A stretch of 27,452 nucleotides of DNA from DASTQL01 sp035761805 (GTDB taxonomy: Bacteria > Actinomycetota > Actinomycetes > Jiangellales > Jiangellaceae), in contig DASTQL010000144.1 of the NCBI GenBank assembly GCA_035761805.1, forward strand, positions 1-27,452, read 5' to 3'. The position numbers and the translations under genes are program-made. Below the pieces are notes generated by a model. It had not been told where the DNA came from. It saw only the letters and a program-made list of their open reading frames with translations, and searched no databases. Shown here in pieces: positions 1 through 8,599 of this stretch (position 1 is its first letter; each line of letters opens with the position of its first letter).

Positions 1-368
1 GAGAGCGCGTCCGCCACCTCGCGGGTGAGGGCTGCGGCCTGGTCCGGCGGCAGCGGGCCGGAAGCCAGCACGCTCGCGAGGTTGTGGCCGGGCACCCACT
101 CGCGGACCACGTAGGTCGTCGAACCCTCCTCGGCGACGTCGAGGACGCGCAGGAATCGCGTGTCCGTGACCACCGAGGCGGCCCGGGCCGAGCGGGCCAG
201 CGCGGTGCTGCGGGGGTCGTCGCCAGGGATGGTCTGCACGAGCACCGGTCGTTGGAGCACCTCGTCCACGGCCTTCCAGGCCCGGACTCCGGCAGTCTCC
301 TCGAGCAGGTCGTCGAGCCGGTACCGACCGGCGAGCCGCCCGCCCGGTCCCACCGCCTGCGAGGTCAC
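1..368 (-). CDS. Pseudokinase-like protein kinase family protein, N-terminal part (runs off left edge)
   Basis: About 122 codons are visible, from GTG at 368, which overlaps the murJ stop as GTGA (365-368). The protein opens like the N lobe of a Ser/Thr protein kinase: a first strand (GGRLAGRYRLDDLLEE), a degenerate glycine loop, then RPVLVQTI where a kinase would have VAIK, and later TYVVREWVPGHNLASVL, matching the hinge region. The residue in the position of the ATP-binding lysine reads Gln, so the visible part looks like a pseudokinase. Known background: in mycobacteria a pseudokinase domain is fused to the C terminus of MviN/MurJ and recruits FhaA to control peptidoglycan synthesis. Here the domain is a separate, translationally coupled gene. 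The catalytic loop and anything C-terminal, such as a membrane segment or extracellular domain, lie outside the window. An active but atypical kinase cannot be excluded. Confidence 0.75.
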   Translation of the reverse strand, partial: MTSQAVGPGGRLAGRYRLDDLLEETAGVRAWKAVDEVLQRPVLVQTIPGDDPRSTALARSARAASVVTDTRFLRVLDVAEEGSTTYVVREWVPGHNLASVLASGPLPPDQAAALTREVADAL

Positions 369-2140
369 GACCCTCCCGTCGTCGCGCGGGCGGCCGGGTC
401 GTCCCCGGCGTCGTCACCGGGGCGCTGTCCGCCCGAGGGCCCCATGGTAGGGGGCCGGTCACCGCGAGGCCTGTCAGGTCGGACGCGTCGCAGCAGTGCC
501 GACACCGCGTCGTCGATCTCCCGGACGCGCACCACCCTGGTGGTGAGGAGGAAGGTGAGCACCGCGGCGAGCCCGCCCGCGGCGGCCTGGACCGCCGACG
601 TCAGCACGTCGCCACCCTCGAGGGTTCGCCCGAGGGCGACGACCACGCCGCCCGCGACCGCGACTGCCGGCAGTGACGCGAGGGCGAGGCGCGCGACGTG
701 GCCGAGCAGGCGCAGCTGGCCCAGCCGCCCGATCCGCCGGCCGAGCACGGCGAGGCTGGTCCCCGCTCCCACCACGTACGCGATGCTCCAGCCGAGCCCC
801 AGGCCGGCGGCGGTGTAGCGGACGTCGTAGACGGTCCGGACCAGGACGGCGTTGGCGACCAGGGTCACGGCGACCGTGATCTGCACGAGAAACGGGGTCC
901 GGGTGTCCTCGAGGGCGTAGAAGCCGCGCAGGGCCAGGTAGTGGACGGTGAAGGCCACCAACCCCGGCGCGAAGGCGATGACCACGAGGGCCACCTGGCC
1001 GGAGTCCTCCGCCGCCCCGCCGAAGCCGAAGATCGTCCCGACCACGGGGATCGCGAGGACGGCGAGCAGGGCCGACACGGGCACCATCACCGCAAGGCAG
1101 GCCCGCATCGCCGCGACCAGGCGCACCCGCAGCGTCTCCACCTCGGCATCGGCCGCGAGCCGGCTCAGCCCGGGGAGCAGGGCGGTGGCCAGCGAGACGG
1201 TGATGACGGCGTGCGGGACCATCACCAGCAGGAACGCGTTGGCGTAGACGGAGTAGCCGTAGGCCCCACCGCGCTCGGGGTCGAGGGACGCGATGGCGCC
1301 GCTGGACGCCACCTTGACCACCACGACGTACGCGAGTTGGTTGACCAGCACGAAGGCGACCGTCCAGAGGCCGAGGCGTCCCGCCTTGGCCAGGCCCACG
1401 CCGCGGACGTCGCGGCGAAGTCGGAGCCGGAGACCGCTGGCCATCAGGACGGGGTAGAGCACGAGCGCCTGCAGGACGATGCCGGCGGTCGACCCGAGTC
1501 CCAGCCACGCGACCTGCTCGACGGTGAGGGCCTGACGCGTGACCGGCCCCACCACGACGAGGAACGAGCCGAACACCGCCATGGCGACGAGGTTGTTGAC
1601 GACGGGGGCCCACATGTAGGGCCCGAAGCGGCCGCGGGCGTTCAGCATCTGGCCGAGCACCACGTACAGGCCGTAGAAGAAGATCTGCGGCAGGCAGAAC
1701 CGGGCGAACCACTCCATCGAGTCGAGGTACGGGCGCAGCTCCGGGTCGCTGGTGTACTCGGTCGAGACGAAGAGCCGCACCAGCCACGGGGCCAGCAGGA
1801 CGGCCGCCACCGTGGCGACCAGCAGCACGACGACGACGACGCTGTAGAGCCGTTGGGCGTAGGCCTCGCCACCGTCCTCGTCGTCGCGCATGGCCCGGAC
1901 CAGCTGGGGGACCAGGACGGAGTTGAGGACGCCACCTGCGACGAGGATGTAGAGGGTGTTCGGGATCGTGTTCGGGATGTTGAACGTCTCGGCCGTGATC
2001 CCGAAGCCGATCGCCGCGGCGATGACTGCGGCCCTGCCGAAGCCGGTCAGGCGCGAGACCACCGTGCCGGCAGCCATCACCGCGCTGGCGCCGAGCAGGC
2101 TCCCCGTCCGGGAGCGGCGGCGCCGTTTGTGCCGGCTCAC
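365..2140 (-). CDS. murJ: Lipid II flippase MurJ (MviN family)
   Basis: This 591-residue polytopic protein of the MOP/MVF superfamily should flip lipid II across the cytoplasmic membrane for peptidoglycan assembly. A basic N terminus (KRRRRSR) is followed by the family signature around NIPNTIPNTLYILVAGG and about 14 hydrophobic segments. The C-terminal cytoplasmic tail is short and polar. The start is GTG at 2140 because it overlaps the upstream stop as GTGA and gives the usual family N terminus; further in-frame sequence upstream is antisense-like and not conserved in character. Neighbours on both sides also overlap by 4 bases, which points to one transcript with coupled translation. Mycobacterial MviN carries a fused pseudokinase and extracellular domain. 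Here the protein ends after the membrane domain and the kinase-like part follows as a separate gene. Confidence 0.93.
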   Translation of the reverse strand: MSRHKRRRRSRTGSLLGASAVMAAGTVVSRLTGFGRAAVIAAAIGFGITAETFNIPNTIPNTLYILVAGGVLNSVLVPQLVRAMRDDEDGGEAYAQRLYSVVVVVLLVATVAAVLLAPWLVRLFVSTEYTSDPELRPYLDSMEWFARFCLPQIFFYGLYVVLGQMLNARGRFGPYMWAPVVNNLVAMAVFGSFLVVVGPVTRQALTVEQVAWLGLGSTAGIVLQALVLYPVLMASGLRLRLRRDVRGVGLAKAGRLGLWTVAFVLVNQLAYVVVVKVASSGAIASLDPERGGAYGYSVYANAFLLVMVPHAVITVSLATALLPGLSRLAADAEVETLRVRLVAAMRACLAVMVPVSALLAVLAIPVVGTIFGFGGAAEDSGQVALVVIAFAPGLVAFTVHYLALRGFYALEDTRTPFLVQITVAVTLVANAVLVRTVYDVRYTAAGLGLGWSIAYVVGAGTSLAVLGRRIGRLGQLRLLGHVARLALASLPAVAVAGGVVVALGRTLEGGDVLTSAVQAAAGGLAAVLTFLLTTRVVRVREIDDAVSALLRRVRPDRPRGDRPPTMGPSGGQRPGDDAGDDPAARATTGGS

Positions 2141-4251
2141 CGCCGGGCCTCGGCGGGCTCGGGCTCCGGCGCGGCCTCCGCCCGCGGACGACGGGCGACC
2201 CGGGTGACGGTTGCCGCGACCAGGACCAGGACGCCCAGCCCGACGACCACCCACCCGATCGTCCCGTAGTCGGTCGCCACGACCCGGAGCTGCTGGGCCC
2301 GGCCGAGCGGCTCGCCGGTCGTCGTCGACAGGCGGACGACGACGGGGACGGTCCCGTTGGCGGCGGCCTCGGCCCGGACGTCGACGGCGGCCTTCTCGCC
2401 TGCCTCGACGCGCAGGCTTTCCACGGCCTCGATGCGGAGCCGGTCGGGGTTGGCCGGGGTGAGCTCGAGGTCGACGAGGACGGGCCGGTCGAGGTCGTTG
2501 GTCACCGTCAGGGGGAAGACACCGGTGCGGCTGGAGAGCGTCACCGCCCGGGGGACGAGCACGGCCACGCTGCGCAGCGACTCGCCGGCGTCGGCCGACA
2601 GGGCCGATGCGTAGCCGCGGCCGGAGTCGGGGTCGACCCGCCACGCGGCGGCCGTGGAGCGCAGCAGCGCCGGCTCCAGGGCGGCGGTCTCCTCGTCCGG
2701 CTCCGCGAGCAGGTGCAGGTACCGCGTGACGTCGGTGTGGGCGGTGGCGATCGCGTCCACCAGGTCCTCGGGGAGCTCGCCCGCGTCCTCCGGGAGGTCC
2801 GGCGCCAGGACCCCGCTGGTCCCGCCGGGCGGCGGCTCGACGGCGACCTCCGCCACCGTGCTGGGGGTGATCCAGGGGGTGGAGGTCCAGGTGTCGACCA
2901 GGGTGCGGGCGAGCGCCGGGTCGGGGCGCCACTGCTGAGGCGCAGCCGTGACGAGCCCGCCGGGGTCGTCTCCCGACCGCCCTGCGTCGAGGACGGCCAG
3001 AGCCGTCTCGGCCATCCACCGCTGCCGGACCTCGACCAGACCGGGGTCATCGGCGGACGCCCGGGCCACGGCGTCGGCGGCGACCGCGTCGAGCCCCGGG
3101 TCGGTCAGGAGGGCGTCCAGGACCGTGTCGCCGGCCGCGACCCGGCCCACCGGTCGGTCGGGGGTGCGTGACACGGCGTCGCCGGAGAGGACGACCGTCG
3201 TGATGCCGGCGGAGGCGAGGGCGACGAGACCGGCGGTGTCCGCGGCACCGCCCGGCAGAGCGGCGAGGTCCGTCCTCGGCCCACGCGGCGCGTTCGCACT
3301 GCCCGTGGCGGAGTCGTCGTCGGCGGCGTCCCGGCTGGCCTCGACCGCGTCCTGGGCGACCGATCCCGCCCAGGCCTCGTCGTCCTGCGCCAGCGCCACC
3401 ACGTCCGGCACCGCGTACGGGAGCAGACTGACGTCACCACCCGCGACGGTCGAGCGGAAGGTCTCGAGCCACCGCGTCGCGGCGCCGACACCCCGACCGG
3501 GCTGGACCGTCCCGTCTCCGGCGTCCACGTCGTAGCCGCCGGCCATCCGGCCCAGCGTGGCGACGAGGTCGGGGTCGACCAGCCAGCCGACCGGGGTGCC
3601 ACGCGCGGCGTCGAGCAGACCTGCGAGTGTGCCGCCGGGCGCGACCTCGGTGGCGAGTTCGTCGGTGCGCAGCGTGCCGTCGGCCTGCAGCTGCGGGGGA
3701 GCGGCCAGGGTCCAGAGCACTGCCACCGGGACCGGTGGCGCGTCCACCCCGTCCATCCAGGGGAGCAGGGTGCGCTCGGTCGCCAGGGTGAGCCGCGGAC
3801 CGCTGACGGGCGTGCCCCGGACGTCCACGCCGACGGCGTAGACGCCCGGCTCGAAGAACCCGATCTCGTCCACGGGGACCTCGAGCCGGAAGCCGGCCGT
3901 CGCCCCGGGAGCCAGCCGGTCGGCGACCACCTCGAAGTAGCGCTCGTCACGCCGGCCGTAGCGGTACTCGAGGTCGTCGACCACCCGGCGCACGTCCGAC
4001 CGGCTCTCGAGCGGGTCACGGCTGTAGCGCAACAGGGCCTGAACGTTGTCGAGGGGTTCCGCGCCGCTGTTGCGGACGGTTCCGGCCAGCACGAGGGTGT
4101 CGCCCGGGACCGGTGCCGCGGGCTCCACGGTGCGCAGCGCCGCTGTCGCCTCCGCCTCCGGAGCCTGGGCCGCCGCCGGTACGGCCGGGACGAGAGCGGT
4201 GGCGGTGGCCGCGAGGACCGCCGCGGGCACCGCCGTGAGCAGTGCCTTCAC
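2137..4251 (-). CDS. DUF6049-type secreted/membrane-anchored protein (Rv3909-like)
   Basis: A 704-residue protein with a signal peptide at about residues 1-29 (hydrophobic core, then AQAPEAEA). It has a long extracytoplasmic region beginning with a beta-sandwich-like segment (PGDTLVLAGTVRNSG, residues ~45-130) and a second beta-rich segment near the C terminus (LTVTNDLDRPVLVDLELT). One C-terminal membrane helix (IGWVVVGLGVLVLVAATV) and a short charged tail follow. It sits between nudix and murJ as Rv3909 does in M. tuberculosis. The enzymatic function is unknown. The conserved position suggests a periplasmic partner of lipid II export or wall synthesis, which is inference. GTG at 4251 is chosen because it overlaps the nudix stop as GTGA and begins the signal peptide directly. 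The open frame runs on upstream to 5151 only through antisense sequence. Confidence 0.82.
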   Translation of the reverse strand: MKALLTAVPAAVLAATATALVPAVPAAAQAPEAEATAALRTVEPAAPVPGDTLVLAGTVRNSGAEPLDNVQALLRYSRDPLESRSDVRRVVDDLEYRYGRRDERYFEVVADRLAPGATAGFRLEVPVDEIGFFEPGVYAVGVDVRGTPVSGPRLTLATERTLLPWMDGVDAPPVPVAVLWTLAAPPQLQADGTLRTDELATEVAPGGTLAGLLDAARGTPVGWLVDPDLVATLGRMAGGYDVDAGDGTVQPGRGVGAATRWLETFRSTVAGGDVSLLPYAVPDVVALAQDDEAWAGSVAQDAVEASRDAADDDSATGSANAPRGPRTDLAALPGGAADTAGLVALASAGITTVVLSGDAVSRTPDRPVGRVAAGDTVLDALLTDPGLDAVAADAVARASADDPGLVEVRQRWMAETALAVLDAGRSGDDPGGLVTAAPQQWRPDPALARTLVDTWTSTPWITPSTVAEVAVEPPPGGTSGVLAPDLPEDAGELPEDLVDAIATAHTDVTRYLHLLAEPDEETAALEPALLRSTAAAWRVDPDSGRGYASALSADAGESLRSVAVLVPRAVTLSSRTGVFPLTVTNDLDRPVLVDLELTPANPDRLRIEAVESLRVEAGEKAAVDVRAEAAANGTVPVVVRLSTTTGEPLGRAQQLRVVATDYGTIGWVVVGLGVLVLVAATVTRVARRPRAEAAPEPEPAEARR

Positions 4252-4763
4252 GCGCTGTCCGACAGGGCGTCGCGCAGGTCGCGCGGCAGCTGGTCCAGCA
4301 GCCTGCGCTCGGAGGCGTACCTGAGCCGGGCCGGGAGCTCGGCCAGGCGGACCCAGGCGACCTCGGCCACCTCGACGTCCTCGGTCGAGAGGTCCCCGCC
4401 GGTCGCCTCCAGGAGGAAGTGCTCGACCGTCTTGTGGATCCGCCGGTCCCCGACCACGAACCAGTAGTCGATCTCGCCGAGCGGCGACAGGACGCGAGCG
4501 TGCAGGCCGGTCTCCTCGCGGACCTCGCGCACCGCGGCCTGCTCCGGGGTCTCGCCGTCCTCCACGTGTCCCTTGGGCAGGACCCATTCCAGCCGACCGC
4601 GCCGGTCGACCCGTCCGATCAGGGCGGCCGAGGCCCCGGTCCCGCGCCGGTCGATGACCAGGCCCCCAGCCGAGCGCTCGGTCACGCTGCGCAGCCGGCG
4701 GGTGCCCCGGCGGCCGCGGCGGCGGTCGCGCGGACCCGAGGCCGGGGACGCGGGCGGGGGCAT
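4248..4763 (-). CDS. NUDIX hydrolase (MutT4-like)
   Basis: A 171-residue NUDIX protein. The box is complete at about residues 65-87 (GHVEDGE ... REVREETGL), with the metal-binding Glu residues in place, so pyrophosphohydrolase activity on a nucleoside-diphosphate-linked substrate is expected. The substrate cannot be read from the sequence. A basic, Pro/Arg-rich N-terminal stretch of about 30 residues precedes the fold. ATG at 4763 is preferred: GGGGGG lies directly upstream and a TACGCT box ends 6 bases before it. The frame stays open to 4907 but would run over the divergent cca start. The gene is first in the minus-strand set and its stop overlaps the next start. The M. tuberculosis counterpart by position is Rv3908 (mutT4). 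Confidence 0.88.
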   Translation of the reverse strand: MPPPASPASGPRDRRRGRRGTRRLRSVTERSAGGLVIDRRGTGASAALIGRVDRRGRLEWVLPKGHVEDGETPEQAAVREVREETGLHARVLSPLGEIDYWFVVGDRRIHKTVEHFLLEATGGDLSTEDVEVAEVAWVRLAELPARLRYASERRLLDQLPRDLRDALSDSA

Positions 4764-4769
4764 CCCCCC

Positions 4770-4775
4770 AGCGTA
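4770..4775 (-). promoter_or_regulatory. Candidate -10 box of the nudix-murJ set
   Basis: TACGCT on the minus strand ends 6 bases before the nudix ATG, so transcription would begin at or just before the start codon. No good -35 match was seen. A G-run next to the ATG could also serve as a weak ribosome binding site. Confidence 0.4.
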
Positions 4776-4817
4776 ACGGCGGCGTCGGACGGTCCCGGGG
4801 AGCGCGGCCCCGCCCCG

Positions 4818-4823
4818 TACGCT
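4818..4823 (+). promoter_or_regulatory. Candidate -10 box for leaderless cca transcript
   Basis: TACGCT lies 8 bases before the cca GTG (4832), which would put the transcription start at the start codon. No Shine-Dalgarno-like purine run lies between them, which supports a leaderless message. No clear -35 was found. The same hexamer serves the divergent nudix gene about 45 bases away. Confidence 0.45.
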
Positions 4824-4831
4824 GGTGCCTC

Positions 4832-6319
4832 GTGACCGGAACAGACCAGCGCGCGGCCCGCTCCGCCGCCCAGCGCCGAGCGGTACGCCAGCTGGTGCGC
4901 GTCGCACCGGTCGTCGACGGGCTCGCTCGGCGCTTCACCGCGGCCGGGCACGAGGTCGCCCTCGTGGGCGGATGGGTGCGCGACGCCCTGCTCGGGCGGG
5001 CGCACGACGGGGACCTCGACGTCGCGACCGACGCGCGCCCGGAGCAGGTCAAGGCGCTGCTGGACGGCTGGGCCGACTCCGTCTGGGACGTGGGGCAGGC
5101 CTTCGGCACGATCGGCTGCCGGAAGGACGGCTGGACGGTCGAGATCACCACGTACCGGGCGGACTCCTACGACCGGGCCAGCCGCAAGCCCGAGGTCGCC
5201 TACGGGACGTCGCTCACCGACGACCTGCTCCGGCGGGACTTCACGGTCAACGCGCTGGCCGTGGCCCTGCCGTCGCACGAGTTCGTCGATCCGTACGGGG
5301 GCCTGCGCGACCTCACGGACCGGGTGCTGCGCACGCCGGCGCTGCCGGAGGCGTCCTTCTCCGACGACCCGCTGCGGATGCTGCGCGCCGCCCGCTTCGC
5401 CGCGACGCTGGGCTTCGACGTGGCCCCTGAGGTCGTGGCGGCGATGACCGCGATGTCCGACCGCCTGGAGATCGTCTCCGCCGAGCGGATCCGCGACGAG
5501 CTTTCCCGCCTGGTGCTCTCGGCCGACCCGCGCCGGGGGCTCGCCCTCGTGGTCGACACCGGCCTGGCGGACCGGGTGCTGCCCGAGCTCCCGGCCCTAC
5601 GGCTCGAGATCGACGAGCACCACCGCCACAAGGACGTCTACGAGCACTCCCTGACCGTGCTGGAGCAGGCGATCATGCTCGAGCACCGCCTGCCTCACGG
5701 CGGGCCGGACCTGGTGGTGCGGCTGGGCGCCCTGCTGCACGACGTCGGCAAGCCGCGGACCCGCCGGTTCGAGCCGGGCGGTGGCGTGAGCTTCTACCAC
5801 CACGACGTGGTCGGCGCGAAGCTCGCCCGGAGGCGGCTCACGGCACTGCGCTACCCCAAGGACGTCGTGGACGACGTCGCAGCGCTCGTCCAGCTCCACC
5901 TGCGCTTCCACGGCTACGGCGGTGGCGAGTGGACCGATTCCGCCGTGCGCCGGTACGTCCGGGACGCCGGTCCGCTCCTGCCCCGCCTGCACGTCCTCAC
6001 CCGGGCCGACTGCACGACCCGGAACCGCCGCAAGGCGGCCGCGCTGCGGGCGGCCTACGACGACCTCGAGGCCCGGATCGAGCGCCTGGCCGAGCAGGAG
6101 GAGCTGGCGGCGATCCGCCCCGACCTGGACGGCCACCAGATCATGGCCGCGCTGGGGGTGCCTCCCGGACCGGTGGTGGGTCGGGCGTACCGGCACCTGC
6201 TGGAGGTGCGGCTGGACCGGGGGCCGCTGGCCCGGGAGGAGGCGCTGGCGGAGCTGCGCCGCTGGTGGGCGGAGCAGCCGGAGTCCGTCGCAGCCCCCGC
6301 CCGTACCAGAGGGCAGTGA
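4832..6319 (+). CDS. cca: CCA tRNA nucleotidyltransferase with HD domain
   Basis: This 495-residue class II enzyme adds or repairs the 3' CCA of tRNA. The head domain has GGWVRDALLGR (residues 46-56) followed by the catalytic D-x-D at D61 and D63, then RRDFTVNALA for nucleotide/tRNA recognition. The C-terminal half carries an HD phosphohydrolase motif (H303, D304 in ALLHDVGK). The protein ends with the usual actinobacterial tail (DLDGHQIMAALGVPPGPVVG). GTG at 4832 is the start that fits the upstream TACGCT box; no ribosome binding site is seen. It diverges from the nudix-murJ set as pcnA (Rv3907c) does in mycobacteria. Its last 179 bases are overlapped in antisense by the tail of the MFS gene. 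Confidence 0.95.
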   Translation: MTGTDQRAARSAAQRRAVRQLVRVAPVVDGLARRFTAAGHEVALVGGWVRDALLGRAHDGDLDVATDARPEQVKALLDGWADSVWDVGQAFGTIGCRKDGWTVEITTYRADSYDRASRKPEVAYGTSLTDDLLRRDFTVNALAVALPSHEFVDPYGGLRDLTDRVLRTPALPEASFSDDPLRMLRAARFAATLGFDVAPEVVAAMTAMSDRLEIVSAERIRDELSRLVLSADPRRGLALVVDTGLADRVLPELPALRLEIDEHHRHKDVYEHSLTVLEQAIMLEHRLPHGGPDLVVRLGALLHDVGKPRTRRFEPGGGVSFYHHDVVGAKLARRRLTALRYPKDVVDDVAALVQLHLRFHGYGGGEWTDSAVRRYVRDAGPLLPRLHVLTRADCTTRNRRKAAALRAAYDDLEARIERLAEQEELAAIRPDLDGHQIMAALGVPPGPVVGRAYRHLLEVRLDRGPLAREEALAELRRWWAEQPESVAAPARTRGQ

Positions 6320-7574
6320 GCAGGTAGCCCGCGGAGATCACCCCGAGGACCGCGTACGAGCGGCCGCTGGGCGGCAGGGTCGCCGCCGCGAAGGCGGCGG
6401 CCGCCACGAAGCCGACGTTGAAGAGCATGTCGTAGATCGAGAAGACCCGGCCGCGGTACTCGTCCTCGACGTTCTCCTGGACGACCGTGTCCACCACGAT
6501 CTTGATGCCTTGGGAGGCGACGCCGAGCCCGGCCGCGGCCACGAGCACGGCTGGCTCGGTGTAGAGCGCGGCCGGGAAGACCTGCAGCACGGCCGCCGCC
6601 ACCAGGAGCGTGACCACCCACCACTCCTTGGCGATCCGCCGAGTGACCACCGGCGTCAGCACGGCAGCGACGCCGAGGCCGACTGCCGTGGCGACGAAGA
6701 CCGTGGCCAGCCCGGTCAGCCCACCGTCCACGTCGGACACGTCGTGGAAGTAGTTGCGGTGCAGCAGGATCACGGCCACGGTCGAGACGCCGTAGAAGAA
6801 CCGGTGGGCCGCGATCGCGCCGAGTGCTCGAGCTGCCGGCTGTCGGTGTGCGACGTGCCGGGCCCCGGAGACCAGCCCGCCCGCCACGTGGTGCACCGCC
6901 CGCCAGGGGTCGGGCAGCCCGCCGCGGAGGTCCGGGCCGAGCAGGTCACGGTGGATCCGGAGGGCGAGGACGCCCGCCGCGAGGTAGACGCCCGCGGCGG
7001 CGGTGAGCACGGCGACGTCGGTGCCCTCGTTGGCACTCCCGCCCACCGCTCGCGAGAGCAGGAAGCCGGTGAGCCCCCCGAGCACGGCCGTCACCGTGCC
7101 GGTCGTGGGCGACACGGCGTTGGCCATGACGAGCTCGTGCCGCGGGACGACGTGGGGCAGGGATGCCGAGAGCCCCGCCAGGATGAAGCGGTTGACCGAG
7201 AGGGTCGCCAGGGCCATGGCGTAGAAGACCGGACCGGCCTGGCCCCCGACCGCCAGGCCGGCCACGACCAGCACCAGCACCGTGCGGACGATGTTGGCCC
7301 ACAGCAGAACCTGCCGCCGCCGCCAGCGGTCCAGCAGCACTCCGGCGAACGGGCCCACCAGCGAGTACGGCAGGAGCAGGACGGCGAACGCCGCTGCTGC
7401 GGCGGACGCGGTCGCCTGCCGCTCGGGCGAGAAGAACACGTACGACGCGAGGCCGACCTGGAGCACACCGTCCCCGAACTGCCCGGTCAGCCGGACCGCG
7501 AAGAGCCGCCGGAAGTCCCGGCCCCGCAGCACCGTACGGAGGTCGGCGACGAACCCTCCGCGCGGCCTGGTCAT
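6141..7574 (-). CDS. MFS transporter
   Basis: A 477-residue major facilitator superfamily protein with about 11-12 membrane helices. The loop after the second helix (GVLLDRWRRRQVLLWAN) matches the MFS signature G-x-x-x-D-R-x-x-R, and a second basic loop (TPVVTRRIAKEW) follows the central break. The substrate is not evident; it resembles drug/metabolite exporters. The last helix ends with the segment AGYLLTALWYG, and the ~47 residues after it (Pro/Ala-rich) are encoded entirely antisense to the end of cca. The ATG at 7574 lies 66 bases after the cvnD stop on the same strand, so co-transcription with the conservon is possible. The ribosome binding site is weak (AGG about 10 bases upstream). Confidence 0.85.
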   Translation of the reverse strand: MTRPRGGFVADLRTVLRGRDFRRLFAVRLTGQFGDGVLQVGLASYVFFSPERQATASAAAAAFAVLLLPYSLVGPFAGVLLDRWRRRQVLLWANIVRTVLVLVVAGLAVGGQAGPVFYAMALATLSVNRFILAGLSASLPHVVPRHELVMANAVSPTTGTVTAVLGGLTGFLLSRAVGGSANEGTDVAVLTAAAGVYLAAGVLALRIHRDLLGPDLRGGLPDPWRAVHHVAGGLVSGARHVAHRQPAARALGAIAAHRFFYGVSTVAVILLHRNYFHDVSDVDGGLTGLATVFVATAVGLGVAAVLTPVVTRRIAKEWWVVTLLVAAAVLQVFPAALYTEPAVLVAAAGLGVASQGIKIVVDTVVQENVEDEYRGRVFSIYDMLFNVGFVAAAAFAAATLPPSGRSYAVLGVISAGYLLTALWYGRGLRRTPAAPPTSGAAPPAPPPGPAAPGPAAPPAGAGTPDPPPVREAPPARP

Positions 7575-7640
7575 GATCGTGAGACCTGGTGCGGGTCGGT
7601 GCTCCGACAGATCGTCATGGACGGGCGCGAGGGGGATGGG

Positions 7641-8234
7641 TCAGGACTGGCGGACCAGGGACATGGCGTGCTCGACGAGGTCGACGAGCACGTTCTTGAC
7701 CGACTCGCGGTCCCGGGCGTCGCAGGCCACGAAGGGTACGTGGTGTCCCACCTGGAGGGCCTCGCGGACGTCGTCGATCGCATGCAGCAGGACGCCGTCG
7801 AAGCAGTTGACGGCGATGACGAAGGGGATGCCACGTTGCTCGACGTAGTCGATGGCGCCGAAGCAGTCGGCCAGCCTCCGGGTGTCGACGAGCACCACCG
7901 CGCCGATGGCGCCGCGGGTGATGTCGTCCCACATGAACCAGAAGCGGTTCTGACCCGGTGTGCCGAAGAGGTAGAGCACGAGGTCGTCGGCCAGCGTGAT
8001 CCGGCCGAAGTCCATGGCGACGGTGGTGGTCCGCTTGTCGGGCAGCAGCGACAGGTCGTCGACCGAGGTGGAGGCCTCGGTCATCAGCGCCTCGGTGCGC
8101 AGCGGCTCGATCTCGCTGACGGCACCGACGAACGTCGTCTTCCCGACGCCGAAGCCGCCGGCAACGACGATCTTGACCGAGAGGGCGTCCTGGGTGGCGT
8201 GTGCACCGGAGACCTCAGAGTCGGCGTAGGCCAT
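7641..8234 (-). CDS. cvnD: Conservon small GTP-binding protein (CvnD)
   Basis: A 197-residue Ras/MglA-like GTPase of the actinobacterial conservon family. The P-loop GGFGVGKTT is at 26-34, the switch II element GTPGQ at 91-95, and NCFD (143-146) stands in the place of NKxD, as is usual in this family. It probably works with the CvnA sensor kinase, CvnB roadblock protein and CvnC as a membrane-associated switch like eukaryotic G-protein systems (known for Streptomyces conservons; inferred here). The ATG at 8234 lies inside the end of cvnC (20-base overlap), which supports coupled translation. No membrane segment or lipid-anchor motif is seen. Confidence 0.93.
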   Translation of the reverse strand: MAYADSEVSGAHATQDALSVKIVVAGGFGVGKTTFVGAVSEIEPLRTEALMTEASTSVDDLSLLPDKRTTTVAMDFGRITLADDLVLYLFGTPGQNRFWFMWDDITRGAIGAVVLVDTRRLADCFGAIDYVEQRGIPFVIAVNCFDGVLLHAIDDVREALQVGHHVPFVACDARDRESVKNVLVDLVEHAMSLVRQS

Positions 8235-8577
8235 CCCTCACCCTTTCGAGGACGGTCAGGTTGCGGGCGGGCTCACCGGCGCCGTCGACGCCGCGTGGGT
8301 CTGCCACGTGGACAAGGTGTTCTGCTTCGAGGTCGGCCACGAGCACGCGGGCGACCCCCAGGGGGAGGCGCGTCAGCGCGGCGAGCTCGGCGACCGACCG
8401 GGGAGCGTGGCACACCCGCAGGATGCGCTCGCGCTCGGGCTCCGGGTCGACCAGGTGCTGGCGACCCGTGGGGGTGGCCGACACCAGGGCCTCCAGCGCG
8501 ATCTCCTGGACTGGTCGGGTGCGTCCTCGGGTGGCGAGGTACGGCCGGACCCGGCCGCCGTCCGGCGGCTGGCTCAC
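8215..8577 (-). CDS. cvnC: Conservon DUF742 protein (CvnC)
   Basis: A 120-residue protein of the DUF742 family, the third conservon component, with a winged-helix-like fold. The N-terminal part is basic and proline-containing (RVRPYLATRGRTRP). The core has RILRVCHAPRSVAELAALTRLPLGVARVLVADLEAE, which reads like a helix-turn-helix unit. Its function is not established; it may bridge the GTPase and the kinase. GTG at 8577 was chosen because it starts the conserved N terminus and an AGCAGG stretch lies upstream. It begins 22 bases after the cvnB stop and overlaps cvnD by 20 bases. Confidence 0.9.
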   Translation of the reverse strand: MSQPPDGGRVRPYLATRGRTRPVQEIALEALVSATPTGRQHLVDPEPERERILRVCHAPRSVAELAALTRLPLGVARVLVADLEAEHLVHVADPRGVDGAGEPARNLTVLERVRDGLRRL

Positions 8578-8599
8578 CGGGCCACCACCCTGCTCGTGG

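Noticed and set aside
698..2269. Long plus-strand open frame opposite murJ
   Set aside because: Low-complexity Asp/Gly/His/Arg-rich translation typical of antisense in GC-rich DNA; murJ on the other strand is a clear family member.
4252..5151. Upstream extension of the DUF6049 frame
   Set aside because: It runs through nudix and antisense to cca; the signal peptide begins at the GTG that overlaps the nudix stop.
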